53,405 nucleotides of DNA from NCBI GenBank assembly GCA_050945155.1, contig JBMNSK010000007.1:1-53405 (forward strand). Direction: 5' to 3'. A model generated the notes under the pieces. That model did not search any database. It was not told the DNA's origin and was given only the letters and a program-made list of their open reading frames with translations. Made by a program: the position numbers and the translations under genes. Of the stretch, positions 7,951 to 16,945 are shown in pieces. Within the stretch, counting starts at the first letter, position 1, and every line of letters starts with the position of its first letter. The stretch is from JBMNSK01 sp050945155 (GTDB lineage Bacteria > Actinomycetota > Coriobacteriia > Coriobacteriales > Eggerthellaceae).

Positions 7951-9519
7951 ATGAGCAGCAATGATTCCTTTTATCCTCCACTACGTCGACATATGGAGTT
8001 TGATCCAAAAAAGATAGAAAACTTGCATCGCAAGATTCACGCTGCATCGCAAAATTTGGGCGATTTGCCGCTATCTTTGGCCGAAGCGGAGCCTCCCGCC
8101 TTCTTTGATATAAAAGATCCGTGGAACCAACCAGACACAAGTGAGCTGAAGGCAAAGGGTAAGTCTTTGCGTGAGGATGTGCCACGTAGCAGTCACGCAG
8201 AACTGAGCGTTGAGAATCGTCGCGACCCCATAGAAATTTTGCGCACACAAGAGCGCTCTCGCCTTCAAGATCTTTTGCCTCTGCGACACACGCGTATGGC
8301 GGCTTCGCCTTTTGCGTTTTATCGAGGTGGCGCAGCCATTATGGCAAGCGACCTTTCAACAACCTCGGCAACAGGACTAACCGTTCAAGCGTGCGGAGAT
8401 GCTCATGTTTCAAACTTCGGGCTCTTCGAGTCGGTTGAAAGAAATCTCGTGTTCGATATAAACGACTTCGACGAAACAGTGCCTGGGCCTTGGGAGTGGG
8501 ATATCAAGCGCTTAGCCGCAAGCATTGAAATCTGCGGGCGTGACCGTGGCTTCAGCCAAGACCAGTGCAAAGAAGCTGTATTTGCAACAGTAAATGCCTA
8601 CCATGATGCACTCCGTACTTTCTCAAAATTGGGGAATTTGCAGGTCTGGTATAGCTATGTTGATGCGGAGCAGATGCTGGAAACAGAATCGGAGCACATT
8701 ACAAAAAAGACGCGAGCTGAAATTCAGGCGCTTTATCAAAAGGCGCGCGCGAAGAACAGTATGCGCGCTGTGAAAAAACTCACCGAGCGCGATGAGGAAG
8801 GACGGTTGCGTATTGTCAGTCGTGCACCAGAGATAGTTCCGATGCGCGAACTTATTGATGTGCCGGATTCGGAAAAGGCTCGAAAGCGATTGGAGCTAGG
8901 TGTAAAACTGCTCATTCAGGCATATCTCACTTCTCTGCCACGTGAAAGGCGCTATCTGTTCAAGCAATATTCAATTGTTGATGCTGCGCGCAAAGTTGTT
9001 GGGGTTGGAAGCGTGGGTACGCGTTGCTGGATGCTTGTTTTGCGAGGACGCGACGAAAACGACCCGCTAGTTTTGCAAATCAAGGAAGCTGAGGCCTCGG
9101 TGCTTGAGGCATATGTGGGTCAAAGCCATTGCTTGCAGCACGGAGAGCGCGTTGTTACGGGGCAGCGAGCCATTCAGAATTCAGGAGACATCATGCTTGG
9201 CTGGATGCGTGCGCCAGGTGAAGATGGAATTATGCACGATTACTATGTGCGCCAACTCTGGGACGGAAAAGGCTCCATTGACCTTGAAAAACTCGACGCG
9301 CTGGGGCTTGCAAATATGGGGCGTCTTTGTGGTTGGACGCTTGCTCGTGCTCATGCCCGTACGGGAGAGAGACATGAGATTGCCGGGTATCTTGGGAAAA
9401 GCGATGCTTTTGACGAAGCTATTCTGAGTTTCGCGCATTCTTATGCTGATATAAACGAGCGCGACTATGATTGCTTTGTCAAAGCGGTAGCGAACAACGA
9501 GCTGGCCACGGTAGATTAA
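7951..9519 (+). CDS. DUF2252 family protein (kinase-like fold, function unknown)
   Basis: A 522-residue cytoplasmic protein of the DUF2252 family, widespread in Actinomycetota and distantly related to the aminoglycoside-phosphotransferase/kinase fold. Family motifs are clear: RTQERSRLQDLLPLRHTRM, SPFAFYRGGAA, CGDAHVSNFG (residues 148-157, resembling a kinase catalytic loop), DINDFDET (169-176) and WDIKRLA (183-189). No signal peptide or membrane segment is seen. The ATG has an AGAGGTG ribosome site. It is monocistronic behind its own promoter. The substrate is unknown, so a kinase activity is only an inference from fold resemblance. Confidence 0.85.
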   Translation: MSSNDSFYPPLRRHMEFDPKKIENLHRKIHAASQNLGDLPLSLAEAEPPAFFDIKDPWNQPDTSELKAKGKSLREDVPRSSHAELSVENRRDPIEILRTQERSRLQDLLPLRHTRMAASPFAFYRGGAAIMASDLSTTSATGLTVQACGDAHVSNFGLFESVERNLVFDINDFDETVPGPWEWDIKRLAASIEICGRDRGFSQDQCKEAVFATVNAYHDALRTFSKLGNLQVWYSYVDAEQMLETESEHITKKTRAEIQALYQKARAKNSMRAVKKLTERDEEGRLRIVSRAPEIVPMRELIDVPDSEKARKRLELGVKLLIQAYLTSLPRERRYLFKQYSIVDAARKVVGVGSVGTRCWMLVLRGRDENDPLVLQIKEAEASVLEAYVGQSHCLQHGERVVTGQRAIQNSGDIMLGWMRAPGEDGIMHDYYVRQLWDGKGSIDLEKLDALGLANMGRLCGWTLARAHARTGERHEIAGYLGKSDAFDEAILSFAHSYADINERDYDCFVKAVANNELATVD

Positions 9520-9708
9520 ACGACTCGAGGTTTAGGCTTTCACAGCTTTAGGATTCTCAGTTAAAATCAGTACCTCTTTAAGAATACAGGGGAAGATCTT
9601 AGCGGGTTGAGCCTGGGGTAGCGGTGTCTTTATGTGAAAAGCAGATTTGCAATGAAGAGGTATGCCATAGAGGCGACAGGGAGTACCCGTAAACGACAGG
9701 AGGCGTAG

Positions 9709-10814
9709 GTGGAACACAAGAAGGTAGAGCTGGTCGAATTATTCTTCGACTTAGTGATGGTATATGCCGTATCCAAAACAACGGGCATCATTCATCACCT
9801 CAATGCCCAAGGTGTTATTGAGCCTTTCGACTTCTTTAGTTTCCTCGTCGCCTTTGTCATTATTGTTAATGCTTGGACCTACCAGGCCGTGTTTACGAAT
9901 CGTTATGGTGCAAACTCTGCGCGTGACATGGTCTTTTCGTTTGTCAGCATGGGGCTTCTACTCTTTTTGTCAAACACCATTACCTCTGACTGGGCGCATA
10001 CGTTTTTCCCGTTCACACTTTGTCTTGCTCTCGTCTTTTTATGCCAGTTTATTCAGTATCTTGTGGCGTATATGTCCCTGAAAAATGAAGACGATCGATT
10101 CCTTATTCGTGGGTTTTTACTGGTTACAGGAATATATACGGGCACCTTGCTCGTGGGCGCGACCTTGCCGTACGAAGTGGGTATTTGGTTCTCCATGATG
10201 GTTTGGTGGTAAACCTGCTTTTGCCTGTTGTTTTCAGTCGAAGGCTGCAATCCATTCCACTTAATTTTCCGCACCTGGTAGAACGGTTTACGCTCTTTGT
10301 CATTATTACGTTTGGTGAAATGGTGGTGGGCATTGCGCAGTACTTCACGGTAGGAGAACTGTCGGCATCGACCATCCTCGTCTTTATCGTCGCGGTTTCG
10401 CTCTTTGTGTATTACATCCTGCAGCTCGATTACATGATGAATCTTGCGGAGCCTGAGCAGGGCACTTGGATATTTCAGTATGCACACTTACCCATATTTT
10501 TTGGTCTAGGTATGACTACGGTTTCTTTTGCCTACCTACTTGATCCGGAAGCGAATAGCCTCTTTGTTGTGCTCTTCTTATACACCGGGCTTCTGTCTTT
10601 TTACTTGGGAGTATTTGCGACCCATGGATACAACCTGCCGCAGTATAAAGCTTCAGCTGGAATCCTCATTGTGCAAGTGGTGGTACTCGCAGCTTCTTTC
10701 GTCTTAAGTTTGGTATTCATGAACTGGCATCCTGCAGTTATTTTGATTACTGCTATAGGAACAACAACGCTCTCTTTAATGCTCTTTCATTTTTATAAAA
10801 GTCGTAGGGTATAG
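9709..10814 (+). pseudogene. LtrA-family (low temperature requirement A) membrane protein, frameshifted
   Basis: LtrA-family proteins are multi-span membrane proteins of poorly known function. The gene begins with GTG at 9709 behind AGGAGG, giving EHKKVELVELFFDLVMVYAV, the family's N-terminal hallmark. This frame stops at 10210-10212. The rest continues in the -1 frame to 10814 and includes the second hallmark HLVERFTLFVIITFGEMVVG. Adding one G in GGTGGTAAAC near 10209 restores a continuous WWVNLLLP reading. The intact protein would have about 368 residues. The gene is either inactivated by a single-base deletion or carries a sequencing error; both halves remain free of further damage, so the event is recent. 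Confidence 0.8.
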
Positions 10815-10841
10815 GGGAGAAATCCCAGGTTAAGCATATAT

Positions 10842-10874
10842 TTGACAAATAAATAATGAGGTATATAATACCTC
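10842..10874 (+). promoter_or_regulatory. marR promoter with palindromic operator over the -10 box
   Basis: TTGACA (10842-10847) and TATAAT (10864-10869) are separated by 16 bases. A perfect inverted repeat, GAGGTAT-ATA-ATACCTC (10858-10874), covers the -10 box. This is the layout expected for autorepression by the MarR protein encoded 55 bases downstream. Confidence 0.75.
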
Positions 10875-10929
10875 TACGTAAAGATAAAAATACAGCAAAC
10901 AATACTGAGGTAGCACAGCAGGAGGAAGT

Positions 10930-11349
10930 ATGAATCGCAAAGATAGTTACATCGTTATTTATACGCACCGGTTGGCAAATCAGCTCGACCGCATTACCTC
11001 AGGTATAGTGCGCGCTCATGGGCTTACTCTTCCACAGTTTGGTGTTTTAGAGGCGCTTTATACCAAGGGCAGTTTGCCAATAGGGAAGGTGAAAGACCTT
11101 GTGCTCAGCAGTGATGGCACCATTCCTCTGATTGTTCGCAATCTGGAGAAGGCAGGATACATCACCAATGAGCCCGACCCGGGCGATGGGCGGCGCAAGA
11201 TTCTCAGCCTTACTGATGTGGGTCGAGCAGTTATAGAGCCAGCGGTAAAGGAAAACGAGCATGCTTTATCGCAGTGTTTGGCCGACTGGTCACCCGAGGA
11301 AAAGACCCAACTCGTGAAGCTGTTGAGCAAACATTCAGTAGGGGCTTGA
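10930..11349 (+). CDS. MarR-family transcriptional regulator
   Basis: Winged-helix repressor of 139 residues, normal MarR length, expected to bind DNA as a dimer and to release it on binding a ligand or after oxidation. The helix-turn-helix and wing are in the middle (TLPQFGVLEAL, VLSSDGTIPLIVRNLEKAGYI, then the wing NEPDPGDGRRKILSLTDVG). The ATG follows GGAGGAAGT. No cysteine is present in the DNA-binding core, so thiol sensing of the OhrR kind is unlikely. The palindrome over its own -10 box is the likely operator. The methyltransferase reading frame continues directly after its stop in the same frame. Confidence 0.9.
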   Translation: MNRKDSYIVIYTHRLANQLDRITSGIVRAHGLTLPQFGVLEALYTKGSLPIGKVKDLVLSSDGTIPLIVRNLEKAGYITNEPDPGDGRRKILSLTDVGRAVIEPAVKENEHALSQCLADWSPEEKTQLVKLLSKHSVGA

Positions 11350-11406
11350 AGAGAGGACCCCTTCGCGTACCTCCTCAATCTGCTCCCTGACAAACGACCA
11401 CTTCGA

Positions 11407-12075
11407 GTGCTCGACTTGGGTTGCAGCACCTGTGATGAGGGTTATGCCTTAGTAGGCGCGGGAGTTGACTTGGTAGGTGTTGACCGGGACGCGGTAACGC
11501 TTGCGGAGACCGCACAACGATTTGCTTCGTTTATGGATGCTAAGCGTGATGCGCTAGATCCAAGCAATGAGCATGAAGAGCTTCCGAAAGCTACATTCGT
11601 TGCCTGTGATGCAGCAGATTTCAAGCTTACCGACTCTCAGCGTTTTGACCTTATTCTTCTACGGCGGCCTGACGTTGCTATTCAACAGGAAGGTTGGCGC
11701 GCTGCATTTCGGAAAATGCCAGAGTGGGTGGCACCGAAGGGTCAGATTATCGTAACAACGCCAGGAGCTTTTGAAGCAAAGATTGCGCGGGAATGGTTAC
11801 AAGATCTTGATTTGGAAAGAATCGAGGAACGTATGATTTCGAGAAAAGATGAACATTATGCCGTAATTGCACGAGGTGTTTCTGCAAAGGACGGAAAGTC
11901 AAACCAGAAAACATTGGCGGAGGCTTTGGCGTGGGAACCGGATGTGGTACCCATGGTTTGCGACCTGCGTACTGGAAAGTGCAGTTCTGTAGAGCCTACC
12001 AATGAATCAGACAATCTTTCCGTGTTCAATGAAACTCCGCATTCAACCCAAGGGGCGGCAAACGACAGACGATAG
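11407..12075 (+). CDS. Class I SAM-dependent methyltransferase, atypical motif I; start uncertain
   Basis: Likely Rossmann-fold methyltransferase. Motif I reads VLDLGCSTCDEG, where the usual GCGTG has become GCSTC; a later acidic strand end (VGVDRD) and the FVACDAADF and FDLILLRRP segments fit the fold. The family-like sequence starts before 11407: the residues coded from 11350 (DPFAYLLNLLPDKRPLR) are natural for such a protein. There is, however, no ATG, GTG or TTG in frame between the marR stop (11347-11349) and the GTG at 11407, which itself lies inside motif I. The C-terminal 60 residues look low-complexity and polar. The substrate is unknown; the gene may be a fusion partner of marR separated by a stop codon, or be damaged. 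Confidence 0.6.
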   Translation: MLDLGCSTCDEGYALVGAGVDLVGVDRDAVTLAETAQRFASFMDAKRDALDPSNEHEELPKATFVACDAADFKLTDSQRFDLILLRRPDVAIQQEGWRAAFRKMPEWVAPKGQIIVTTPGAFEAKIAREWLQDLDLERIEERMISRKDEHYAVIARGVSAKDGKSNQKTLAEALAWEPDVVPMVCDLRTGKCSSVEPTNESDNLSVFNETPHSTQGAANDRR

Positions 12076-12130
12076 AAACATTAAATTTTTTAGATAGGTA
12101 TCTCTACTTAGAGGAAATAGGTAATAATGG

Positions 12131-12172
12131 CGCGGTACAAACCGCCTTATGAAGACAGAAAACCTTCTGTCT
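12131..12172 (+). promoter_or_regulatory. Two small hairpins in the leader of the DsbA-like gene
   Basis: GCGGT-ACAA-ACCGC (about 12132-12145) and AGACAGAA-AACC-TTCTGTCT (12153-12172) lie directly before the AGAGAGGA ribosome site. Upstream, AGATA-GG-TATCT (12092-12103) is a candidate operator in a TATA-rich stretch and shares GGTAT with the marR operator. Function is inferred only. Confidence 0.4.
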
Positions 12173-12188
12173 AAGAGAGGATGGAAAA

Positions 12189-13124
12189 ATGAAACAGGTA
12201 GATGAGGCTGTACAGGCTACCAAATCGGCAGAAAACCGTGAGGCTACAGAGCCAAAAGTTGAGGTCATGGTGTTTACCGACCCATATTGCTCGTGGTGCT
12301 GGGCTACCGAGCCAATGATTCTGTCCATGATGGAGCGCTATGGTGACCAGCTGCATATCAGCTATGTATTTGGTGGGCTCATTCGCGATATGGATGCCTT
12401 CTATGATGCAACGAACGATATTGCTGATGCTGCTGCAGTGGAACCACATTGGGCAATGGTTTCAAAGCGTTCGGGTCAGCCGATTGATGAGAAGCTCTGG
12501 CGTGATATTGGAAAGATTCCTCATTTCAGCAGCTGGCCGGCAAACGTAGCGGCAAAGGCGGCGTTTATGCAGGGTGAAAAACCCGGGTTCGACTACCTGC
12601 GCAGACTGCGTCAGGCTGCATTAACTGAGCGCACGATTATCTCGAAGAGGGATGAGTACAATCGCTTGGCGCAGGAAGTTCCGACTTTGAACTACGCCGC
12701 GTTCCGTTCAGTTCTTGAATCGGGAGATGCAGAGCGCGCATTTCAAGAGGATCAGGAGGTATGCGCAGTCTGGCAAGCTTACGGATTCCCAACCATGCTC
12801 TTCTATAAGGGTGGGTTGGACGTGAACAATTTGTCATCGCTTGACCGTGATAATGCGGTCTATGTCGGCGGACACCGCAGTATGGATGTCTACGATGAGG
12901 TCATTCATAAGTTAGCGCCCGATATTCAAGTCTTTGAACCTCGCAGTGAGGTAGATCTGCTTTCTGATTATGGTCCGATGACTGAGCGCGAACTTGGTCA
13001 GGTTGAGGACCGCTCTACCGAAGAGGAGCTTAAGGTTCTTGCCGCATTGGAGGAGGAAGGAAAGGTTGTACGTCACGAGCGGGTGCGCGGAAACTTGTGG
13101 AGCGTGAAAAAAGACGCTGATTGA
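12189..13124 (+). CDS. DsbA/FrnE-like thioredoxin-fold protein (SpxH/YjbH-type) with C-terminal extension
   Basis: Cytoplasmic DsbA-family protein of 311 residues without a signal peptide. The redox motif is CSWC in FTDPYCSWCWATEP (residues about 35-38), the pattern of FrnE and of the ClpXP adaptor YjbH/SpxH. The rest follows the family, with GGLIRD and a cis-Pro loop at GFPTMLFYKGG. Residues after about 260 form an extension (TERELGQ to KVLAALEEEGKVVRHERV) that resembles a small winged-helix or helical domain. AGAGAGGATGG precedes the ATG. The 3' end overlaps the convergent EamA gene by 52 bases. A thiol-stress role fits the neighbouring MarR gene but is inferred. Confidence 0.8.
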   Translation: MKQVDEAVQATKSAENREATEPKVEVMVFTDPYCSWCWATEPMILSMMERYGDQLHISYVFGGLIRDMDAFYDATNDIADAAAVEPHWAMVSKRSGQPIDEKLWRDIGKIPHFSSWPANVAAKAAFMQGEKPGFDYLRRLRQAALTERTIISKRDEYNRLAQEVPTLNYAAFRSVLESGDAERAFQEDQEVCAVWQAYGFPTMLFYKGGLDVNNLSSLDRDNAVYVGGHRSMDVYDEVIHKLAPDIQVFEPRSEVDLLSDYGPMTERELGQVEDRSTEEELKVLAALEEEGKVVRHERVRGNLWSVKKDAD

Positions 13125-14029
13125 TTTGTTTGAATCGGTCGTTCGAGGCGCTTGTGGCTTACGGCATCAAAGTCGAGGTTGGCAACGAAGATGGAACTTA
13201 CGATAAGCACTATGCCTGCTATAGATGCCCAAGTTACTGTTTCGCCGAGAAAGACAATTCCGAGAATGCTTGCAACGAGCGGTGTAATGGCGCAGAAAAG
13301 ACCAGCGCGTTCTGCGGAAAGATAGCGTTGGGCTACGGGCTGTAGCGTGAATCCGAAGCCAGTGCAAATAATGATAAGCGCGGCAAGGCATGCGATACCC
13401 GATACGTCAAGAGCGGGGGTCGTTGACTCAAAGAAGAAGGAGAAGACGGCCCCCAAAACACCCATAGTTCCAATTTGTACGATGCCCAAACCAAGGGCAT
13501 CGTCGCTTTTTGAAACGTGAGCTGTGGTAACAATAGATGCTGTATAGCAGAGCGCGGCACAGAAGGCGAGGATTTCTCCAATACCGAAGATGCCGGCGCT
13601 TGAGGAGAAGCTTACGTTTCCGAGCGAGAAACAAGCAACTCCTCCCATGGCAAGCACGAGGGCGACCGTGACATTTTTGCTTGGAAGTTTCGATGACATG
13701 ATGGCCACAACTAAGGGGACCATCACAATGGCAAGGTTTTCGAACAGAGAGACGGTACCCGATGCGGTATAGACCAAAGCCTGAAGTTCGAAGGCCATCG
13801 TTGCGAAAAAGAGCACGCCCACGATGATGCCATGGACAAGACCTTTGCGCGAAAGCTTTCGTAGGTGCTTGTGAAAGAGGAGCGCCATGAGGGCAAATGC
13901 AATGAGAAACCTCACACCTAAGATTGCAAACGGAGCCATTTCCGTAAGCAAAATTTTGCTGAACAAAAAGGAAGTTGCCCGTGCTGAAATTACCGCCGCA
14001 AGCAATATTTCTGCTTGTTTTACTGTCAT
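13073..14029 (-). CDS. EamA/DMT-superfamily exporter
   Basis: Inner-membrane transporter of 318 residues with ten predicted helices in two repeated EamA halves, likely exporting a metabolite or drug. Visible hallmarks are the N-terminal helix with SARATSFLFSKI, FAILGVRFLIAF, the second-half LGFGFT-like segment GFGFTLQPVAQRYLSAERAG and the terminal LGETVTWASIAGIVLI. It is divergent from a LysR-type gene at 14264, the classic regulator-target arrangement. The intergenic region holds two TTGATAAAA repeats (about 14095 and 14128) that could be regulator sites. The 3' end overlaps the DsbA-like gene. Confidence 0.88.
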   Translation of the reverse strand: MTVKQAEILLAAVISARATSFLFSKILLTEMAPFAILGVRFLIAFALMALLFHKHLRKLSRKGLVHGIIVGVLFFATMAFELQALVYTASGTVSLFENLAIVMVPLVVAIMSSKLPSKNVTVALVLAMGGVACFSLGNVSFSSSAGIFGIGEILAFCAALCYTASIVTTAHVSKSDDALGLGIVQIGTMGVLGAVFSFFFESTTPALDVSGIACLAALIIICTGFGFTLQPVAQRYLSAERAGLFCAITPLVASILGIVFLGETVTWASIAGIVLIVSSIFVANLDFDAVSHKRLERPIQTNQSASFFTLHKFPRTRS

Positions 14030-14263
14030 GGGGTTCCTTTGTAGCTCGTCGTCAAATTGCCCGTATTTTCCTCTAGCTTACTGCCAAGTTATAATTGATA
14101 AAAGCGACAATAAAGCACAGTTACTTTGATAAAACGGCAAAGAAAACCACCTGCCACCCCAAGCTTCATTACGAAAACCAGCTTTTCTTGAAGTGGGCAT
14201 GAACCAGGCGGGTATGAAACGGCTATACATCGTACGGTGGCTCTTGCGAGAACGGAAACAAGG

Positions 14264-15136
14264 ATGGATGCGGAAAAATGCGCAGTGTTACTTGAAGTTC
14301 TTGAGTGCGGAAGTTTATCTGCTGCGGCAGAGAAGCTGGGATATACGCCCTCAGGAATGAGTCGCCTCATCGCGGCGCTTGAGCACGAAGTGGGCTTTAC
14401 CCTACTTTCGCGTGGCAGATTTGGTGTCATTGCTACCGCTGAGTGTAAAGCTTTAATTCCAGCCCTTACCGAATTCGTTGCCGCCGAGCGCACCTGTGAA
14501 GAACTTGCAGCATCAATTCTTGGTCTTGAACAAGGACGTCTGGTGGTGGGAAGCGCTTATCCGCAGTTCTACCACGTGCTTGCCGAAATTATCGTTGCAT
14601 TCTCCGGCAAGCATCCCGGAATTCGTATCGACATCGTGCAAGCAAACAGCTCAATACTTATTGAAAGAATGGAGCGGCGCGAAATTGACTTTGCTCTTGT
14701 CAGTAAGCGTGAAAACGTCCAGTCTTGGACCAGCCTTATGCAAGACGATATGGTCGCGGTCCTGCCAAAAGATCATCCCTTTGCCGCAAAGAAAACTTTC
14801 CCAATTGGGCGTTTTGCTGAAGAGGCATTCATCGAGGTATATCCAGGTGAGGAAAGCGATAACTCTCGAACGCTTAAAGCCTGTGGTGTTGAGCCAAATG
14901 TGCGTCACTCTGTACACGACACCAAGGCTGCTTTCGCTCTTGTAGAAGCAGGGCTAGGCATTACGATGATGAACGATATCTTCGTACGAAACGCCGACGC
15001 TGACGTTGTTTGGATTCCTGTGTCTCCTCATGCCGCAGCTGAGATAGGAATAGCAACGCCTCAAGGGGTGCCGTCTCCAGCCCTTGAGGCGTTTTCTGCA
15101 TTTGCCCTTCCGCAGTTAAAGCGGGCTAAAATTTAA
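14264..15136 (+). CDS. LysR-family transcriptional regulator
   Basis: LysR-type regulator of about 290 residues: N-terminal winged helix (LEVLECGSLSAAAEKLGYTP, SGMSRLIAALEHEVGFTLLSR) and a C-terminal effector-binding domain (QGRLVVGSAYPQFYHVLAEI onward). The ATG at 14264 puts the HTH at the normal distance from the N-terminus; a GTG nine codons upstream (14237) is the alternative. It is divergent from the EamA exporter and so probably controls that gene. The effector is unknown. Confidence 0.88.
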   Translation: MDAEKCAVLLEVLECGSLSAAAEKLGYTPSGMSRLIAALEHEVGFTLLSRGRFGVIATAECKALIPALTEFVAAERTCEELAASILGLEQGRLVVGSAYPQFYHVLAEIIVAFSGKHPGIRIDIVQANSSILIERMERREIDFALVSKRENVQSWTSLMQDDMVAVLPKDHPFAAKKTFPIGRFAEEAFIEVYPGEESDNSRTLKACGVEPNVRHSVHDTKAAFALVEAGLGITMMNDIFVRNADADVVWIPVSPHAAAEIGIATPQGVPSPALEAFSAFALPQLKRAKI

Positions 15137-15152
15137 AGCTCGAACAACGGTC

Positions 15153-16652
15153 TTATTCAAAAGACTCGTTTAAGTACTCATATACTGGCTGCTCGCCAAT
15201 ATCAGTCAGCTTCGATTCTTCAACATGCCAGCACTCAGTTGTCGGTAAGCCTTCAAAACGCTCAGCGATAAATACGGGGTCGTGACCTGCCTTGCGTTGA
15301 GCTTCATAGTCTTTGAGTGCTTTGATTGCCCATTTCCCCAAAAGAAGAATGACCAACAAGTTTTCGATAGCCATAAAGCCCATGGTGATATCGGCCAGGT
15401 TCCAGGCCAGATCGAAGCTGGAAAGGCAGCCGAGCCAAATGGCAACAACGCAGGTGACGCGGAACAAGTTCAGGGCAACCTTACTTTCAGTAATAAAGGT
15501 GATATTGACCTCTGCGTAGAAATAGTTTCCTAAAAGTGATGAGAAAGCAAAGGCGACGATTGCGAAAGAAATGAAGTGAATGCCGGCCGTGCCAACTTCG
15601 TTTTGGATTGCAGCCTGCACAAGCTCCATGCCGGTGAAATCGCCAACGCCACCGGCTTTCACGTAAAAGACCATAATCATGAGCGCGGAGCAGGAGCAAA
15701 TGAGAATGGTGTCGATATAAACGGAAAGAGACTGCACAAGACCCTGCTTTACAGGGTGGGAAACTGATGCGGACGCTGCAGCGTTTGGCGCAGAACCCAT
15801 ACCAGCTTCGTTGGAATATAGGCCACGCTTGATGCCGATAACAAAGACTGAGCCAGCAAAGCCACCGAGTATTGACTGGAAGTCGAAGGCGTAGGTGTTA
15901 ATGAACCAGAAAACCGAACCCATTAAGTTAAGGTTCGTAAGAATGACGAAGAGGACAAGCCCTATATAACTAAACGCCATGATAGGAACAAGAACCGATG
16001 TGATATTAGAAATGGTCTTCGTGCCGCCAAAGATGGTGAACGCAAAGAACGCGGCGGTAATGATGCCAATACCCATAGCGGCCATTTGTGCGTCGCTATC
16101 TGAGAAGTAGTACTGAAGGGTGCTCGTCATGTTATAGGCCTGCAAACCATTAAAGCCGTAGGCATAGCAGAGGATGAGCAGAATGGAAAAAAGAATGCCG
16201 AGCCCGTGCTTATTGAGTGCCTGTGAAATATAGTAGGCAGGACCACCACGAAATTCGCCGTCCTTGCCACGAACCTTCCAGATTTGTGCCAGGGTGGATT
16301 CAATAAAGGCAGATGCAGCTCCCAGACACGCCATAATCCACATCCAGAAAATGGCTCCTGGACCACCAGTACCGATGGCGACAGCAACGCCTGCAATGTT
16401 TCCAGTACCCACACGGGATGCAGTGGAAACCATCATGGCCTGGAAAGAAGACATCGCCTTTTTACCAGGGACGTGCTTCTTTTCAGTAAGCTGGGTAAAC
16501 ATATCTTTGATGAGGCGGAACTGAACACCTCTCGTTCGAATGGTGAAATAGATTGCGCAAAAAATAAGCAGGAAGACCAAAATATAGGTGTACATAAAGC
16601 TATCGATGTTTCCAGTGACATCGATGAGCGTAGTCATCATCGTGTCGCTCAT
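15153..16652 (-). CDS. Sodium:alanine (or glycine) symporter, AGCS family
   Basis: Membrane carrier of 499 residues that couples uptake of alanine, glycine or a similar amino acid to sodium. AGCS hallmarks include SSFQAMMVSTASRVGTGNIA, GGPGAIFWMW, FRGGPAYYI and RGLYSNEAGMGSAPNAAA. About eleven transmembrane helices are expected. The ATG is preceded by GAAAGAGAAAGG. It is transcribed alone, and a perfect 12-bp palindrome at 16717-16728 lies in its upstream region. The exact substrate cannot be read from the sequence. Confidence 0.92.
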   Translation of the reverse strand: MSDTMMTTLIDVTGNIDSFMYTYILVFLLIFCAIYFTIRTRGVQFRLIKDMFTQLTEKKHVPGKKAMSSFQAMMVSTASRVGTGNIAGVAVAIGTGGPGAIFWMWIMACLGAASAFIESTLAQIWKVRGKDGEFRGGPAYYISQALNKHGLGILFSILLILCYAYGFNGLQAYNMTSTLQYYFSDSDAQMAAMGIGIITAAFFAFTIFGGTKTISNITSVLVPIMAFSYIGLVLFVILTNLNLMGSVFWFINTYAFDFQSILGGFAGSVFVIGIKRGLYSNEAGMGSAPNAAASASVSHPVKQGLVQSLSVYIDTILICSCSALMIMVFYVKAGGVGDFTGMELVQAAIQNEVGTAGIHFISFAIVAFAFSSLLGNYFYAEVNITFITESKVALNLFRVTCVVAIWLGCLSSFDLAWNLADITMGFMAIENLLVILLLGKWAIKALKDYEAQRKAGHDPVFIAERFEGLPTTECWHVEESKLTDIGEQPVYEYLNESFE

Positions 16653-16716
16653 GGGCGGCCTTTCTCTTTCATGCTATGTAAAGTCTGGATTACAAGAACT
16701 AGGCAAGGATTTTACC

Positions 16717-16728
16717 TTAATGCATTAA
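16717..16728. promoter_or_regulatory. Perfect 12-bp palindrome upstream of the AGCS gene
   Basis: TTAATGCATTAA lies about 65 bases before the symporter start in the divergent AGCS/XRE intergenic region (16653-16945). It could be an operator or simply AT-rich promoter sequence. Confidence 0.3.
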
Positions 16729-16945
16729 TTTACGGTAGTGTTGAAGGGGAGAGCTAAGGACAGAGTAAGGGGAATAAAATTTTTGATACCTCTGAAGAAA
16801 ATATGGTTTCATCAGGCATTTGCAACCAAGAGGTGCTTCGAAAATGGCAAAAATGCAGCCGTAAGTTGGTTGATTCTACCTGTGTGCAACCCTAGTCTTT
16901 GAATTGCCGGCAGAGAAATAAGATCCGAGCAATAAGGAGATAATC

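Noticed and set aside
7781..8248. 155-codon minus-strand ORF overlapping the DUF2252 start
   Set aside because: It overlaps the well-supported DUF2252 N-terminus and promoter, has no ribosome site, and its composition is that of an antisense shadow.
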